A stretch of DNA of 64,000 nucleotides from Hydractinia symbiolongicarpus. Lineage: Eukaryota > Cnidaria > Hydrozoa > Anthoathecata > Hydractiniidae. The notes under the pieces are model-generated. The model ran no database searches. It had not been told where the DNA came from and was given only the letters and a program-made list of their open reading frames with translations. Shown piece after piece: positions 11,201 through 22,300 of the stretch; positions within the stretch are counted from its first letter, which is position 1, and each line of letters opens with the position of its first letter. The DNA lies in NCBI RefSeq assembly GCF_029227915.1, contig NC_079884.1:8370001-8434000 (forward strand), given 5' to 3'. A program made the position numbers and the translations under genes.

Positions 11201-13207
11201 TTCCATTAGTTTCATGACGGCGACTACTGTACAAAAGTTGTTTATAATTTTTACGTTAATGAAAACCGACCTTTACCAACTACATGCTGGTTCCGTAATT
11301 TATTCACCTTTTATTTGATACAAATAAACCAATCGCGTTGAATCTTTGTTTATGTTGCGTACATGTTGCGTGCTAAGATAGCTAAGCATTTAGTAGTATA
11401 AACATTGAAGTTTACTGCGTGACAGCAGATAAATGTATGTGTTCATTATAAAATAACGTTAAAAAATGTCTTCTTTATCAAAATTCAGAAAGCGCGCTTT
11501 TAACAATCGTCTCCACACACATAGTTGGTGAAATAATTCACCAATTTATTTTCCAATCTCTCCTTACTGTCAAGAGTTCGTTTAAAAGCTTCGATTAATT
11601 CTGCGGACGATTTTTGTTTTCTTTTTATAAGATCTTTCTTGTCTCCAACCACATCAGTTTTGTCTTCGTGTATCTTCTCTTCAAGATCTGAACTGCCATC
11701 GTTGTTGTCTGTGATAAAAGCCTGCTTCATATACTGTATGGCTTGATTGAACCCATTCACATCATTCTCCAAATCAATCAGACCTTGTGATATACCGGTT
11801 GCAGTGCTAGTATCCGGGACAGGTGTGTGTTTAGTATGTATTTGCGCATGAGGGACCGGGTTATCCGTACTCTGTTTAGCAGCATTGATTGCTGCGAATT
11901 CAGCTGGATAGTGGTACTGGTATGCCGACTGGCGTGGATGCTGTTGTGGCCCATAGTAAATATTGTTGTTGTAAGCGTACGGCATAAAGGTGCGCTTTGC
12001 TACGTCATACTGTGGCGTGTACATGTTTCCATAGTAGGGATATGCATAGCTGTTGTAGTAGGGATAGCCTCCATAACCATACATGGATGCAGTTGTATAC
12101 CCAGGGTATTGGTAGTTGTAAGCATTGTAATAATAACTTGGTGTGGAAGGCAGAACAGCTGCAGATGATACTCCTGGAAAGGCATTGGGCGTAGTGGGTA
12201 ACCCAACACCGGTGATTTTTCCAAATTCTGTAGCTGTGGTTGTCGTTGGCAAGCCTACACCTGGTAGTTTGTTTACATTGTTGCGTTTTACCATTCTACG
12301 CGTGTCCTGGAAGCCTATTTGAGAAGCCGATGGGAGAAATGTTTTGATGAATTCTCTTGCTGCAGATATAGCTCCTCTTGAAGTCTTCTTAACCAAACTT
12401 TCAAGACTTCTTGGAACACGTAGTTGCTCGTGCTCATAATAACCTTCAAAAAAGAGCGTATCGTTTTTTAGAGTGTTCATTATCGGTGGTGTGTATTAAG
12501 CGTGTTTTGTCGTATTATTCGTAAGCGTGCAAATACATTCAGTCAAGACGACGGATCTATGTAATGACGTTTGTTTGTTGTTAAAAAGGTCAGTCAATGT
12601 AATTTGCAGTAATGTACAAAGTCGGTAATGCAATGAGTTCTCATAACAGTGTGTGTTTATTTCATTGTGTACGTATGTATGTATATGTGCGCAAACAAGA
12701 TCGGTAGCAACATCAACATCAACAACAGCATGTAAACAACAACAACAACAATACATCTTTCATTTCTAGTGGTTTTCTCTTTCGGCAGAGAGTTTGATGA
12801 AACACTATGCAAAACATCTTAATGTTCACCGCAGGCATAACAAATCTTTTTCACTTCAAGTCAATAAATATGAGAAATGGTTAGTTCAGTTAAGCCGATA
12901 TTAAGGAATTTAAAAAAATGCCCTCAGGTATGTCTTCTCAAATAGTTAGCCTACGTAAGGTAAGCAAGATAACTTGTCTTAACTTTTGTTTATTATACTA
13001 GCTAGGTATAAAATGTGCTTTTAAAGTGTGCATAAAAAGTTTAGGCAGGGTGAAACACTACGTTCTGTTTCGTTGTAGACATCTAAACGCATACTTAATC
13101 ATGCGTGCAAAAAAGTTTGCATAATTACCTTCATCGTCTTCGACAAACACAGGGTGTCCATATATTAAAACAACTCCGCAAAGGAGTAACAATACCCTCC
13201 AAAGCAT
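8270..13207 (-). CDS. Unrecognised secreted Tyr/Lys-rich protein, form B (distal 3' exon)
   Basis: I do not recognise this family. The terminal exon 8270-8820 follows a TTTTTTGTAG acceptor and begins in phase 1. The only compatible start exon I found is 13129-13207, which ends in phase 1 at a GTAATT donor. The joined protein has a signal peptide (MLWRVLLLLCGVVLIYG), an acidic HPVFVEDDE stretch, an Arg/Tyr-rich segment (RRELYPSYRSEQ, YNFNYRNYG), a block LKDLETDVNGFSKAM, a very basic Lys run (KKSKLKKKKK) and the C terminus FENKMVDFFTGYICGEEC. The last block repeats in the paralogous exon at 11500-12443. The intron would be 4.3 kb. A separate, unseen first exon for this copy is the main alternative. 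Dibasic sites are present but no peptide-amidation pattern. Secretion is inferred. Confidence 0.5.
8960..9860. repeat. Dispersed TTTCGC/GCGAAA-rich interspersed repeat
   Basis: This stretch is built from words such as TTTTGCGGAATATATTTTTG, CCTAAAATGCTTTATTTTGC and AATTTTCGCGATT. A recognisably similar copy lies at about 34220-34330, and looser ones near 13930-14210, 34720-35040 and 36030-36130. It is non-coding and lies between the two 3' exons of the secreted-protein locus. Element ends could not be defined. Confidence 0.45.
9861..11499. other. Non-coding DNA between the paralogous 3' exons
   Basis: AT-rich sequence without a supportable exon. I checked the minus strand for a start exon with a signal peptide and a phase-1 donor that could serve the downstream 8270-8820 exon. 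The only ATG-plus-GTAAGT candidate (about 10770-10802) would create a stop at the junction, so it was discarded. Confidence 0.5.
11500..13207 (-). CDS. Unrecognised secreted Tyr-rich protein, form A (proximal 3' exon)
   Basis: Exon 1 is 13129-13207 (signal peptide MLWRVLLLLCGVVLIYG then HPVFVEDDE). Exon 2 is 11500-12443 after a CTCTTTTTTGAAG acceptor, which restores phase and reads GYYEHEQLRVPRSLESL; the product is about 340 residues. It contains a basic segment (RRMVKRNN), two GVGLPTT repeats, a Tyr/Gly/Pro-rich centre (YYYNAYNYQYPGY, YGYGGYPYYNSYAYPYYG), then LIDLENDVNGFNQAIQYM and the C terminus LENKLVNYFTNYVCGDDC, shared with form B. Tyr-rich secreted proteins often form cross-linked coats or matrices, but no such role is shown here. 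The open frame also extends upstream to an ATG at 12480, so an unspliced form lacking the signal peptide is possible. Confidence 0.6.
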
Positions 13208-14293
13208 ATTCCTCCTACTTCATGTATATCTTTTCGCGCAAATTATTTCGATTTTTTCCAACTTTTAATCAAAGTCGTAACCTTGCTATCTTGTCGTATT
13301 CAAATTGAATACGCACCCTTCATGGCTGAATAAACTCAAGTAACGCTTCAATGATTTTAGAAAGATACGAGTGCCATTTAAAGAGGCAAACGACCTCGTA
13401 ATTAACAGCCGCAACTGCGAAGGTAAATTCTTCAAAACAGCTGGAAAATGCCGAAACACACATAAATATATACTCTTGAACATGTCTTAAGAGAGCGTTT
13501 TAATTGTTTTGATGATAAACAAGACAAGGCGAATATACGTTTTTACGCTTTCTGTTACTTTTCGCCGCGTTTTAAATTTAGCAAAAGTAAAGTCAACCCA
13601 CGCGTGTTTGTTTTTGCAACCAGTAGAACGCTAAAAACATCGTAAATATTTTTATCGTAAATATTTACGGCGATGAAAATTGCGTTTTGCCTGAAAGAAT
13701 GTTTCATGCAGAACGCAAACACACTTTCCGAACCGCAACTCTAAATAATTTACGAAAGCCCGGCAGAAAACAGACAATAGATAGCGATTTAAACGCCTCT
13801 TTTATCCAGACAAAACTTTATGCAACGAAAATTTAGTTCAAATTGAATTTTAAAAGCAAGCGAAGATGTTGTGGCTGTGTAACTGCGTAAAGAAGAAAAG
13901 TTTAAATTATTAACGCAAGTGGTTTTTACTGCTGTCAAGAAATAAATTTTTGCGGAACTAATTTGCGATCAAAAGAATACGGAACTTACTTTCGCGATTC
14001 GTTTACTCTCATTAGGAAAAATGCGGATCTAAATTTTTTATTTTTAATATTTCCCTAGGAGAGTGACAAGAAAAAAGTGTTTCACTCTTTAATTTATAAT
14101 GAAATTTTGGGATTGATTTTGCGAAAAGGGAACAAAACCACATAAATATTTTTTTCGTAATTTCTTCCTGCAAACCAATTTCTTCTGTAAGGTAAATTCT
14201 GCTCAATAAAAAAATAATCTGTCGACTCCGACTCCTTGAAATAGAAATTGGTTAGTTTGATTTGGACAAATGATATAAAGAGAAAACGTTAAG
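13208..14293. other. Upstream region of the secreted-protein locus
   Basis: No gene recognised. It should include the promoter of the exon starting at 13207. A degenerate copy of the TTTCGC-rich dispersed repeat lies at about 13930-14210. Confidence 0.45.
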
Positions 14294-15922
14294 AATACAC
14301 CTTTCCCGAATTTATATTTTGTAAAATATTGCGTGCATGAAAACGAGGCAAATCTTGGTAAACATTATTCGCGTTCATATAAACATGGAGGAAGACAATA
14401 CTATGAGAGATATTTTGCTTAAAATAATTGAGGAAAATATAGATTTAGTCTTCGATGAAACTGAAGAAAAAGCGTGAGGGAAAACATGGAGGGAATGCCA
14501 CCGTTCACGATAAAAGAAATTGAAATGCATCGACAAAATAGTGGTAAACAGCACGGTGTGGCAATTATTAAGACTTTGGAGCGTGACAGAAAGTTTAGGG
14601 ACTATACTAGAACTATACATATCTGCTGATAGCATTTTCACATCAACAACTACATTTGCTCCAAGTAAAAACAGAATTTTTTTAAAGACTTAGTTATGGT
14701 CAGCCCTGTAAAAAGTAATGCTGACAAAAAGGTATCCATCTAACGTTATATGATCCTAGAATTAATGATAGTTTGTGTAATATAAATCCAAGAATATTAA
14801 AACTGCAAGAAGATATGCTTATGGTTGACAAACGGGTTGGTTTTGCTCATTGTATTCACAGTACACGAAAAAGAAAAAACAACATTAAATATGCGAACTT
14901 TCTTGTTCGATGTACATAGTCACACCAACTACTACCGTTAGAACATACCATCAAGATTGTTACTAATATTGTTACTAATATTAATATATCAAATACTTCA
15001 AATAAATCAAAACATAACGAAACACAACCCTATGAGTTTATTGATGTAAATCCTGTATTAATCCCAAAAGATTGGGGTAAATTAAATCAGCATTACACAC
15101 CTAGCTGTTCAGTAAAGTCGTTTATAGTATCATCAATTAGTTTTTCTTTTAACATTGAATTCCTCAGTTTTGTTAGTTTCTAATTCATCAGGAGTGAAAA
15201 AACAGGTTGTTCTTTAGTGATCTCAGCAGAATCAGATGAAGAACTTTTATATGTGCTTTCAGAATCTGTTTTGACTACTACAGGAAGTGCTCTTTTTTCG
15301 GACTTCTCCTTTTTTGTGTTGTATTATTTTGTTTGAACGTAAATATATATGGCACAGAGCCATTGATTAATGTTTTTCGTTCACAACCAAAACCTAATTT
15401 TACACAGTGTACTTCAAGGTGGACTTCGCATACTTTTGTGTTCTTGTTTACTGTGAACACATCACACCTTCCCTTCTACGATATCTTGAAATGATGCTTA
15501 CCCATTGTTTTCTCAAACTTGGATCCGATGGAAATGAAAACATTCCAATGCCTGTTTAACTCTGGGTTTATTAAGAGTAGAACTTTTGCATAACAGTACG
15601 CAACAAGAGTTACCAGGTCGAGAGGTTGATATACTTGGATAGATTAATGATAAATTTCTTGCTGACCTTTCTGATTGCTACTCGCCATCACAAATACATA
15701 TTCTTCTTTTACAAGACAAGTATGTTTTCAAATACATTCTAAGTGGTTTCGTTAAGAAAAACCTGCAATCCTTTAGAAAAATACACAATAAAAGATCATT
15801 CACAACGCATAAAAGTATCACACTCAGCAGCTGTATTTTTAGTGTTTACAAAGTTTACTAAGAAGTGCCTCGTTTTCATGCCGATGATGTAATCGATAAT
15901 TTAAATTCGGGAAAGGTGTATT
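14294..15922. mobile_element. 1.6-kb TIR transposon remnant with THAP-domain transposase
   Basis: Termini are long imperfect inverted repeats. AATACACCTTTCCCGAATTTA starts at 14294 and its inverse ends at 15922; further inward both share ATGAAAACGAGGCA (ends near 14350 and 15866), giving TIRs of about 57 bp. The interior carries a broken THAP-type zinc finger on the minus strand. THAP fingers are found in P-element-like transposases, but assignment needs a full transposase. No clear target duplication. Confidence 0.65.
15318..15535 (-). pseudogene. THAP zinc-finger fragment of a transposase
   Basis: Reading the minus strand from about 15535, one frame gives FPSDPSLRKQWVSIISRYRR, matching the THAP pattern FPxDxxxRxxW. 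After a frameshift another frame gives KVCEVHLE (the CxxH half of the C2CH zinc site) and then GSVPYIF (the AVPxIF motif). Order and spacing fit a THAP domain. It is frameshifted, so not functional. Confidence 0.6.
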
Positions 15923-16321
15923 ATTTAAGTGACGTATAAAAATTTGATTGGTTAGTGTGCTCACAGGTAACGAAGAAAAAACTGTTCAAATATCTTAGAA
16001 TATCTTCAAAGCAAGCAGAATTACAAGGTTATATAACTATCGGTTGTTAGCAGCTTGACGTGATTTCAAGCCACTTTTTCATAGAAAAATGAAATTTCAC
16101 AAAATTCATTTCAGTTTTGCATAACAATAAGTAGCATGTACACGGCAAGCATAAAGTACCGATGACGAAGAGCTTTTGATATACATAAAAATATTTAAAA
16201 TTAAGAGCTACCACTTAATGATCTTTATAAAGGACATCTAAAAATTGTCGTTGAGAGGATCGTCTTTAAGGGAATTGATCAGTTCTATCTTTATACTAAA
16301 TAGAAAATTAATTTGATTAGT
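15923..16321. other. SNRNP70 3' flank
   Basis: AT-rich sequence between the THAP element and the SNRNP70 stop codon. It should hold the SNRNP70 3' UTR and poly(A) site on the minus strand. Nothing else seen. Confidence 0.4.
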
Positions 16322-19300
16322 TTAATCACTGTGGACTGCAGCTTCGTATCCGTTACTGTCATCATATCGATTTTGTTTGGAACTCTCATATTCCTGTTTT
16401 ACGTATTTCTTTTCATCTTCTTCTTCTTCTTCTCCGTTTTGAACATATTCATCGTTTCTTATCTCGCCATCTTCTTCCCGTCCTGAACGGTAATCATCCC
16501 GGTTTCTTTCACGATCGCGATCACGGTCGCGCTCACGTTCTTTTCTGTCACGATCGCGCTCACGGTCGCGCTCACGATCACGATCAGTATCTCTGTCGCC
16601 GCGGTCTTTTTTTTCACGCTCGCGTTCACTGTCACGCTCCTCACGGTCACGACCACGACGCTCTCTTCGATCACGGTCGCCATCTCGTTCGTCTCTTTCG
16701 CGACGTCTTCTTTCACGGTCTCTGAAATACATGAAGTAGATAATACTAGGAAGTGTTGTTCAAGCAATAGAACTCGATAAACTTGAAGAAAGAAACTTTT
16801 TGATATCGTAAACCAAATTGGTATAAGGAAACACAAGTTAATTTTTTGTATTACCGGTCTCGGTCACCTCTTGGCGAACGACTTCTTCTCCTTTCGCGTC
16901 TTTCTTCTCGATCACGATCTCCACGATCACTGCGTTCGCGTTCACGGTCTCCACGATCGCGATTGCGGCTGCTACAAAATAGTTAAGGTTATGCAATTAG
17001 ATAAGAGAAAAATGCGCTTTTCTTAGAATTAATTAAAATTAAATTAAAATTAAAAAAATGTTGTAACAGGTTGTTTGTTTAATGTATGAATATTAATAAT
17101 TCACGATTTATTTCATTCATTTTCCTTAAAAAAGTTGAGAAAGAGCTGCGACACGTCAAAGAAAATAAATTTGGGAAAGGCTTATTTAATATTTCTTTTT
17201 TCTAACTTATTCTTAACATATCCTTACAATCTGGCGTATAAAACCATTTGGAACTTTGTACAAAGTTGCAAGTCGTGTCGTAAAGTTACTTTAAGGCGTA
17301 ACGTTACATGCATCCAAAAGAAGAGCTAGGTATTCGAATGGTAAACTTATTTAAAAAATGTGTTAGACCAACAAAGCAATCATAATCTTCCTCCCAAACG
17401 TACTACACATGTTCAATTCAGCACTCTGGATGTTTATTTAAAGAATCGTGTTTCAAGGGGGTGCTTTTTCTAAAAGAACGTTTAATCGCTCTCTTTTAGG
17501 CAAGCCCGATACAAACAATGGGTACAAAGTAACAATGCATTGACTTTAGGCGAGACAAAAGACCCCGACCTATGGATATCAATATGTGCTCGATAAGTCA
17601 AGCACTTTGAGAGTGTGGGATTTCTAGTTGATCAAATCAAACAATGAAATATTTACCCTTCCCAGTTCTCCACACGACCAGAATGTTTGATGTTCTCGCT
17701 CTCCCCACCTCGGCGCGTTCCACCAAGACCACCCCCTAAGATTAAATATGCGTCAGTTAGTTTCTCCGTATTCTCACAAAAATGTGGGACAAATCAATGC
17801 TTATACAATCAGCGGCATGTTAGAAAGTGCGACTACTGTATTCTCAACGCTGTTTAACATACACATATGTAGAAGTTACACTTTTGCAGCCTCCCAACAG
17901 CAGAGCATTGGCGACTTGATGGTTTTTGCTAATTTTTAAAATGTTTAAAAAAACTGCCGTTGTGCCAATTTTTTTGTTATCAATTGTAGATCCACGTTAA
18001 CAGTTCGACACGTTATTTAAACATAAGGCCTCGTTTTCAGAAAAAGGCGTTGACAATACAACAGATTGGATGAAAGTAAACTACATACATCGAGTGAAAA
18101 AATCCTCCACTTTGAAAATTGTAGAGTACCCACCTAATCTTCTAGGTCTCCAACTTTTCACAGTACGTCCTCTCTCAACATCAACAACTATTCGTTTGTT
18201 ATCGATTCTTTTACCATCTATATGTTTATACGCAGCTAAAATACAAAACATGTAGGGGTTTCAAAAAAAAGAGTTTAACTTTCACATTGGCACCTAAAAA
18301 AGAATTGGGATTAGTAAAACGATGAATTTTGGGATTAGCTATGCCGTTGAAGTTTCGCATATACTTCACCCAAGAAGACAAGAAGTATCAAAATAACGGT
18401 CTACCTTTTTGTCGCGCTCAGTAGTGGATGGGGTTGATTCCGTTTGAGGAGGATGCCAAAAAACAGAACCAAGATGAACGGACAGTCATATTAATAATTT
18501 GTTCTTTTAGGTGTTTTATTTGCTATATATTCTATTTAATTAATTAACCACCATTGGCAATTTAAAAGACGTGTGATTCAGCATATTACTTACAATCATA
18601 ACTCTACCTTGGTACCGTTTCTAACCAACCAATGAAGCAAAATTAAAGCCATTATATGCTTCCTGGACCAGCAACAATACCATTTAGAGTTTTTAGCTCA
18701 ATTAGTTATATTAACTTACAAGCTTGTTGTTTTTTACGTACTTACAGCTAGCCTGGAAACTCTACTTACTAACATTTAGAATGGTGAATAAAAATAGTCA
18801 CATTAGCAAGGCTACTTACAAGTCAACTTATTGTCAGGTTTCGTATCAACAAACTTAGAACCGAAAGTTACCAACTAATATATCTGGCTGTTTCCTCAGA
18901 TGCTTTAAGGAATAGGAACTTAGCTGTTCGACCAGGAATGAAAGTTTGATTCCATTTTTTATTGGTTTATCAACAAAAAATTAAAATAATTATTAAACTG
19001 TTCCACAGAATACGAACAATGAAGCTGTATTATCAAATTCTTATTCTTTGACTAAAATCTCTTAAATATTCCATTTTGTCAGGTGTTTTGGAAATTGGAT
19101 TACTTTAAAAACTGTGAATATAATAACAAGCTTATCAGTAGAACAGTTTGTAAAAAGTTAATTCAAAATTGATTCTTACTAATATTTTGAATATTAAAAA
19201 TAGTTCTGACTGACCATTCCCACATGAAATTTCTAACGTTTACCTGACAAAGAAATCGCTAGTTTTCCTGACATTTTTACAATATTAAAAAATTCCTGTT

Positions 19301-22300
19301 TATGACAATTATGTGTCCATTCTTTATTTCATTTCATGCCTGACAAATGTACAAAACCTCTTTCAAAACCTCTTTTAAACACTTCTCACTATAGACAAAA
19401 TTGTTCAGACAAAACACAGCAGTACACTACCATGGAATACTTACAATTTTCAGATCTACTAAAACATTTCAATAGAAAGTGATTCTAAAGCATTGCCAAT
19501 AATCAAGCCTTAATCTTGAAGTCTTTTCCTGATTGTTTATGCACTTGGTGTGAACATACACAAAGTTGATCAAATCAAAAAAATTAACCATCCCATCCCT
19601 ACTTATCATTCTCTAATTGTCGAATTTCAAAAGTTACCATTTTCAAGCTTTGCATTAAGTTGTTCGAAAACATTCCTTTTTAGCTTTTTAAACCATATCA
19701 ACTTTGAGAACCTCTGTGGAAATGTGCTGAATTTTACAGAACTATTAATTTAATAACATATACTTACACAAATTAACTACTAAAGGTTTGAAAGATCTGA
19801 TTTATTTTAATGCAAAAAAACTTCATTGATTCTTAAGCATAAAACATATGTATCAAAATATTCCTGTCCTGTCTTTCCTCAAAAATTTCAAATTCAATAA
19901 TCCAAGATAACAATTTCCCAGGTAGATTTTTTTGGGAACTTTTTTTAACCATTTCGTGAAATGCCAATAAAATATTCTTGGAAATTAATTTTGGATATTT
20001 ACTTAGCGATTTATACTGGCTATATGCGATTTATATTAAAAAAGTTATTTTTGTTGGGGATAAGTTCTAAACTATTGCTTTTGTGGTTTATATTATCTCA
20101 CAAACATAAATATATGCAAATGAATCAACGAAAACAGCGTTAAAAATTGTGCAAGATAAAAATCAAAAGACTGAAATATTTTTACCTAAGAGTACCTTGG
20201 AAACGTACTTACTTTTTTAGACAAGATTGACTTGAAAACAGAAAATCGAAAAAATATCTTTGTACCTGGACTCAGTCATACTGACCTGCTTTCAAAATAT
20301 ACTTACAAATTTCACGCTTTAGTTATTTGCTGCATCAAATTTAGACTCAAGATTTTTACCTGATGTACTCGGGTCAACATTTTTACCTGACATACTTACA
20401 CTGAATTTAGATGACAAATACTACCTACCTAAGCTAAAAATACCTACCTAGTTACTTACATGACAAAAGTATTTTTTGGTGAGGAAAGAACCCAACAACT
20501 GAGATAACATACTTACATTAGTTTTTAAGCTAGGCTCAGTTAATGCTTTCATATCTCAAAATAATTTTTTTTAATTCAATTAGTATCTTGCATTTATTTG
20601 TATTTACTCATTTTTGGTTTTGACATAACAATTTATTAACAAATATTAAATTAGTGTCAGATTAAAACGAATCACTGTAAAATGTACATATATACTCTCA
20701 AAATATTTTTATTATTCTCCTTAGCGAATAGAAATAAGATTTTTTTGTTACAGACGCTCCACAATAAAAATGATTGAACACAAAAAACATTGCACTGCTG
20801 TATATTTACCACAAAACCTACCAAGCATCTTAAATTTAAAATATCCATTACCTTATTCCAGGAAAATAATGAGGCACAAATTTAACAATTACAAAGCTTA
20901 CACAAAGAAAATTAATGTGATGTCTATAACAACTTTTAAAAAAGAATAAACCTAATGCGATTTAGTTCAGTTGACTTACAAAAAACATTAAAATACGCGA
21001 AAGACGTTTACGACATCAGCTACCCTGCAAGTGAACAGTATCAGGACAATACTAATTTTTTTGTGTCAAGCAAACAAGGAGGACTAGCTATGCGTGTGAA
21101 TGAGCTTTTTATTGCGATTACTAGAAAATTAAATTCTCAAACTTTAATTACAGGTTTTAAATTATGTAGTTTTAACGTCCTGGATATTTACGTTACACTT
21201 TATTAAAATCTGCGTTCATTTTGGGCCCCTTTAATTTCCTGAAATAAGGCATTTTACATTTCATGATAAGTCACAATTATTTGCTATATGCCCATGATCT
21301 GCATCATCCACCAATATGCACCTATACAAACCAACCTTTGCTCAACTAAGTCCTAGTAACTTATGATATATCTATTTATAATCATTGCTATATGCCAGCC
21401 TAGGAATTTTGAAATTAAAAAGTTGAGAAGTTTTTGTTTTTTTGGGTGGGGGCATTAACACTGGGATTTTATGAAATAATGTTTTTAGGGTAAATAGATT
21501 CAAAGTTTCAGCCTCCTTCAAATAAGGTTATTATTCTTTCTTTAAGATCTCATCAAGAATTAACTATTATTGTTGACCCCCTCCTCCCATCACCATGAGA
21601 ACTAAGCTTATAATAAAAAAGATTTAATATTTTTAACTTATGATTCCCGCAACAGAGTAGAAAAGGTTCATACTGTTAATGAATGAAGCGTAGTATTATG
21701 TCCATGCAGGGGAGACCACCAGAAACCTTTAGGTTAAGTTTTTTTTGCTTTGTTTTGATGGAAACAGTGTTGGGTAGGTTGGGTAGGAGGTGATTTATAC
21801 CCACCAATACCCACCGTTAACACTTGCTAACAATACAATTGACATCATCGTCTGATAATACCATCATAGTGCTGGCAATATATAAATAAATAAATATAAT
21901 ATTTAGAATAAATCTTTAGTTTTTTGGAAAATAAAAAGTTCTCTTACCCATTAGTGCTTACTTTATTTTTATTTAGGAGTTAATGGGTGACCAAAAAAAT
22001 TAAACAAAACAAAGGGGACACTTACAGTGCATGTCCCGTTCATGTTCAAACTCAACAAAAGCATATCCACGTGGTTTTCTTGTATGTACATTATAAACCA
22101 GATGAATCTAAATGAAGTATGCAGCTTTAGTTACAGTTCATCTGAAAAACAAATTTGCTGCCTCAAATTTGCTGATTGTAAGAAAAACTATGTCAGTAAG
22201 AAACACACCCTTCTAACTGGTCCATAGTCTTCCATTTCACGACGTAATTTATTTTCTGAAGTGTCGTAATTCTAAAAGAGAATACATACAATCAATAAAT

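Noticed and set aside
12480-12756. Cys-rich minus-strand frame near the (CAA)n tract upstream of the 11.5-kb exon
   Set aside because: It arises from simple-sequence translation and lies in the predicted intron of the secreted-protein gene.
16459-16836. Val/Thr-rich minus-strand frame across the SNRNP70 tail
   Set aside because: It is a shadow frame of the RD/RE-rich coding repeat.
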